Assembly (NCBI GenBank): GCA_029287515.1
Contig: JARFQZ010000085.1
Span: 1-13,476, forward strand
Length of the DNA stretch: 13,476 nt
Direction of reading: 5' to 3'
Source: Lysobacterales bacterium
GTDB lineage: Bacteria; Pseudomonadota; Gammaproteobacteria; Xanthomonadales; SZUA-36
Part shown: one piece after another, positions 12,079 to 13,476 of the stretch
Layout: every line of letters begins with the position of its first letter
How positions within the stretch are numbered: position 1 is the stretch's first letter
The notes under the pieces: model-generated
The model's input: only the letters and a program-made list of their open reading frames with translations
The model's database searches: none
Told to the model about the DNA's origin: nothing
Position numbers and translations under genes: made by a program

Positions 12079-13476
12079 GTGATTGAAAACCTCAGAAACA
12101 TCGCCATCATCGCCCACGTGGACCATGGCAAGACTACCCTGGTGGACCAACTGCTGCAGCAGTCCGGAACCCTGGGGGAGCGCGCCGCCACGCCAGAGCG
12201 CGTGATGGACTCCAATGAACTGGAACGCGAACGCGGTATAACGATCCTGTCCAAGAACACGGCGATCACCTGGAACGACGGGGATCAGACCTACCACATC
12301 AATATCGTCGATACCCCGGGCCACGCCGATTTCGGTGGCGAAGTCGAGCGGATTCTGAGCATGGTCGATTCCGTGTTGCTACTGGTCGATGCGGTGGACG
12401 GCCCGATGCCCCAGACACGGTTCGTCACGCAAAAAGCGTTCGAGATGGGCTTCAAGCCTATCGTCGTCATCAACAAGATCGATCGCGACGGCGCCCGCCC
12501 CGACTGGGTGCTCGACCAGACTTTCGAGCTGTTCGACCAGCTCGGCGCCAGTGACGAGCAACTGGATTTTCCGGTGGTTTACGCCTCGGCCCTGCAAGGC
12601 TATGCGGGCCTGGAAGATTCTGTCCGCGAGGGAGACATGCGGCCGCTGTTCCAGACCGTTGTCGAGCAGGTTGCCCCACCACCGGTGAATATCGACGGCC
12701 CTTTCCAGATGCGGATCAGTTCCCTGGATTACAGCGCCTACGTCGGCGTGATCGGTGTCGGCCGGGTGCAGCGCGGCAGCATCAAGCCCAACCAGCAGAT
12801 CTGCGTGATCGACTGTGACGGCAGGCAGCGCAACGCCAAGGTGTTGCAGGTGCTGGGCTTCCACGGCCTGAAACGTGTCGAAGTTCCGTCGGCACAGGCG
12901 GGTGACATCATCGCCATTACCGGCGTGGAGAACCTGCAGATCTCCGACACGCTGTGCGACAGAAGTACACCCGAAGCACTACCTGCGCTGACCGTCGACG
13001 AGCCAACGATCAGCATGACGTTCCGGGTCAATAATTCGCCGTTTGCCGGTCGCGAGGGCAAATACCTGACCAGCCGCCAGCTGCGCGAGCGGCTGCAGCG
13101 CGAAGCCAGTCATAACGTGGCTCTCAAGGTGGAAGACACGGAAAATCCCGAACGTTTCAAGATTTCAGGCCGCGGCGAGCTCCACCTGTCCATACTGATA
13201 GAAACGATGCGCCGCGAGGGCTACGAACTGGCCATATCAAGACCGGAAGTGATTATTCACGAAACCGATCACGGCAGGGAAGAGCCCTACGAAACCCTCG
13301 TGGTGGACCTGGTCGCCGATTACCAGGGCGCCGTGATGGAACGTCTCGGAGAACGCCGTGGTGAACTGCAGAACATGCAGCTCGACGGCAAGGGACGCGT
13401 TCGCCTGGACTACCTGATCCCGGCGCGCGGCCTGATCGGATTCCAGTCGGAGTTCAGGACGCTGACAGCCGGCACC
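12079..13476 (+). CDS. bipA: Ribosome-associated GTPase BipA/TypA (3' end cut by window)
   Basis: Translational GTPase of the EF-G class that binds 70S ribosomes or 50S precursors and supports ribosome assembly and stress or cold adaptation. The first 466 residues of about 600 are present; the frame runs open to the right edge. Motifs: P-loop AHVDHGKTT (12-20), switch I ERERGITI (49-56), DTPGH (78-82), NKID (132-135), then the beta-barrel domain II (about 200-295), ISMTFRVNNSPFAG (domain III start) and SGRGELHLSILIETMRREGYE. The closing YLIPARGLIGFQSEFRTLT is a BipA hallmark that tells it from EF-G, LepA and TetM-like proteins. It begins with GTG after a good ribosome site, so it is easily missed by ATG-only gene calling. 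It runs the same way as pdxB, 65 bases downstream, with a hairpin in between. Confidence 0.95.
   Translation, partial: MIENLRNIAIIAHVDHGKTTLVDQLLQQSGTLGERAATPERVMDSNELERERGITILSKNTAITWNDGDQTYHINIVDTPGHADFGGEVERILSMVDSVLLLVDAVDGPMPQTRFVTQKAFEMGFKPIVVINKIDRDGARPDWVLDQTFELFDQLGASDEQLDFPVVYASALQGYAGLEDSVREGDMRPLFQTVVEQVAPPPVNIDGPFQMRISSLDYSAYVGVIGVGRVQRGSIKPNQQICVIDCDGRQRNAKVLQVLGFHGLKRVEVPSAQAGDIIAITGVENLQISDTLCDRSTPEALPALTVDEPTISMTFRVNNSPFAGREGKYLTSRQLRERLQREASHNVALKVEDTENPERFKISGRGELHLSILIETMRREGYELAISRPEVIIHETDHGREEPYETLVVDLVADYQGAVMERLGERRGELQNMQLDGKGRVRLDYLIPARGLIGFQSEFRTLTAGT

Noticed and set aside
1..13476. CRISPR arrays, tRNA or rRNA genes, transposases, phage or defence genes
   Set aside because: No regularly spaced repeats, cloverleaf-like sequence, terminal inverted repeats with transposase motifs or defence-family motifs were seen by eye on either strand.

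Overview
The window reads as a core-genome segment of a gammaproteobacterium with moderately high GC. The rhlB / trxA / rho neighbourhood, the FtsE-FtsX pair, a PdxB-type vitamin B6 enzyme and BipA all fit that class. The exact family is not decidable by eye. The Mdh resembles the Xanthomonas-type enzyme and the DUF5117-type metalloprotease is common in Xanthomonadales-like and marine lineages, so that is a guess only. No CRISPR array, tRNA, rRNA, insertion sequence or prophage gene was seen.

Layout, left to right. Positions 1-147 are AT-rich and hold no gene, only a short tandem repeat and a palindrome. Positions 148-725 (minus) hold a decayed S41-family peptidase, broken into three reading frames directly after ftsX. 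Then comes a minus-strand cluster transcribed leftward: rhlB (DEAD-box RNA helicase), ftsE and ftsX (divisome ABC complex). Diverging from rhlB on the plus strand is trxA (thioredoxin), followed by a terminator-like hairpin, a leader with a strong stem-loop, rho (termination factor) and a large secreted zinc metalloprotease whose GTG start overlaps the rho stop codon. A minus-strand malate dehydrogenase converges on that protease through a shared hairpin. Divergent from mdh is a secreted gamma-glutamyltransferase-family enzyme, closely followed by pdxB. After a leader with a GNRA-capped hairpin comes bipA/typA, which is cut by the right edge.

The genes mostly serve housekeeping: RNA decay and termination (RhlB, Rho), redox (TrxA), division (FtsEX), TCA cycle (Mdh), PLP synthesis (PdxB) and ribosome-associated stress GTPase (BipA), plus two exported hydrolases. 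Five of the ten intact or partial genes start with GTG or TTG (trxA, metalloprotease, ggt, pdxB, bipA), so ATG-only gene calling would miss or mis-start them.

No undescribed multi-gene system is evident. The points most worth a second look are the S41 peptidase pseudogene behind ftsX, the translational overlap of rho with a secreted metalloprotease, the structured rho and bipA leaders, and the non-canonical catalytic region of the GGT-family enzyme.
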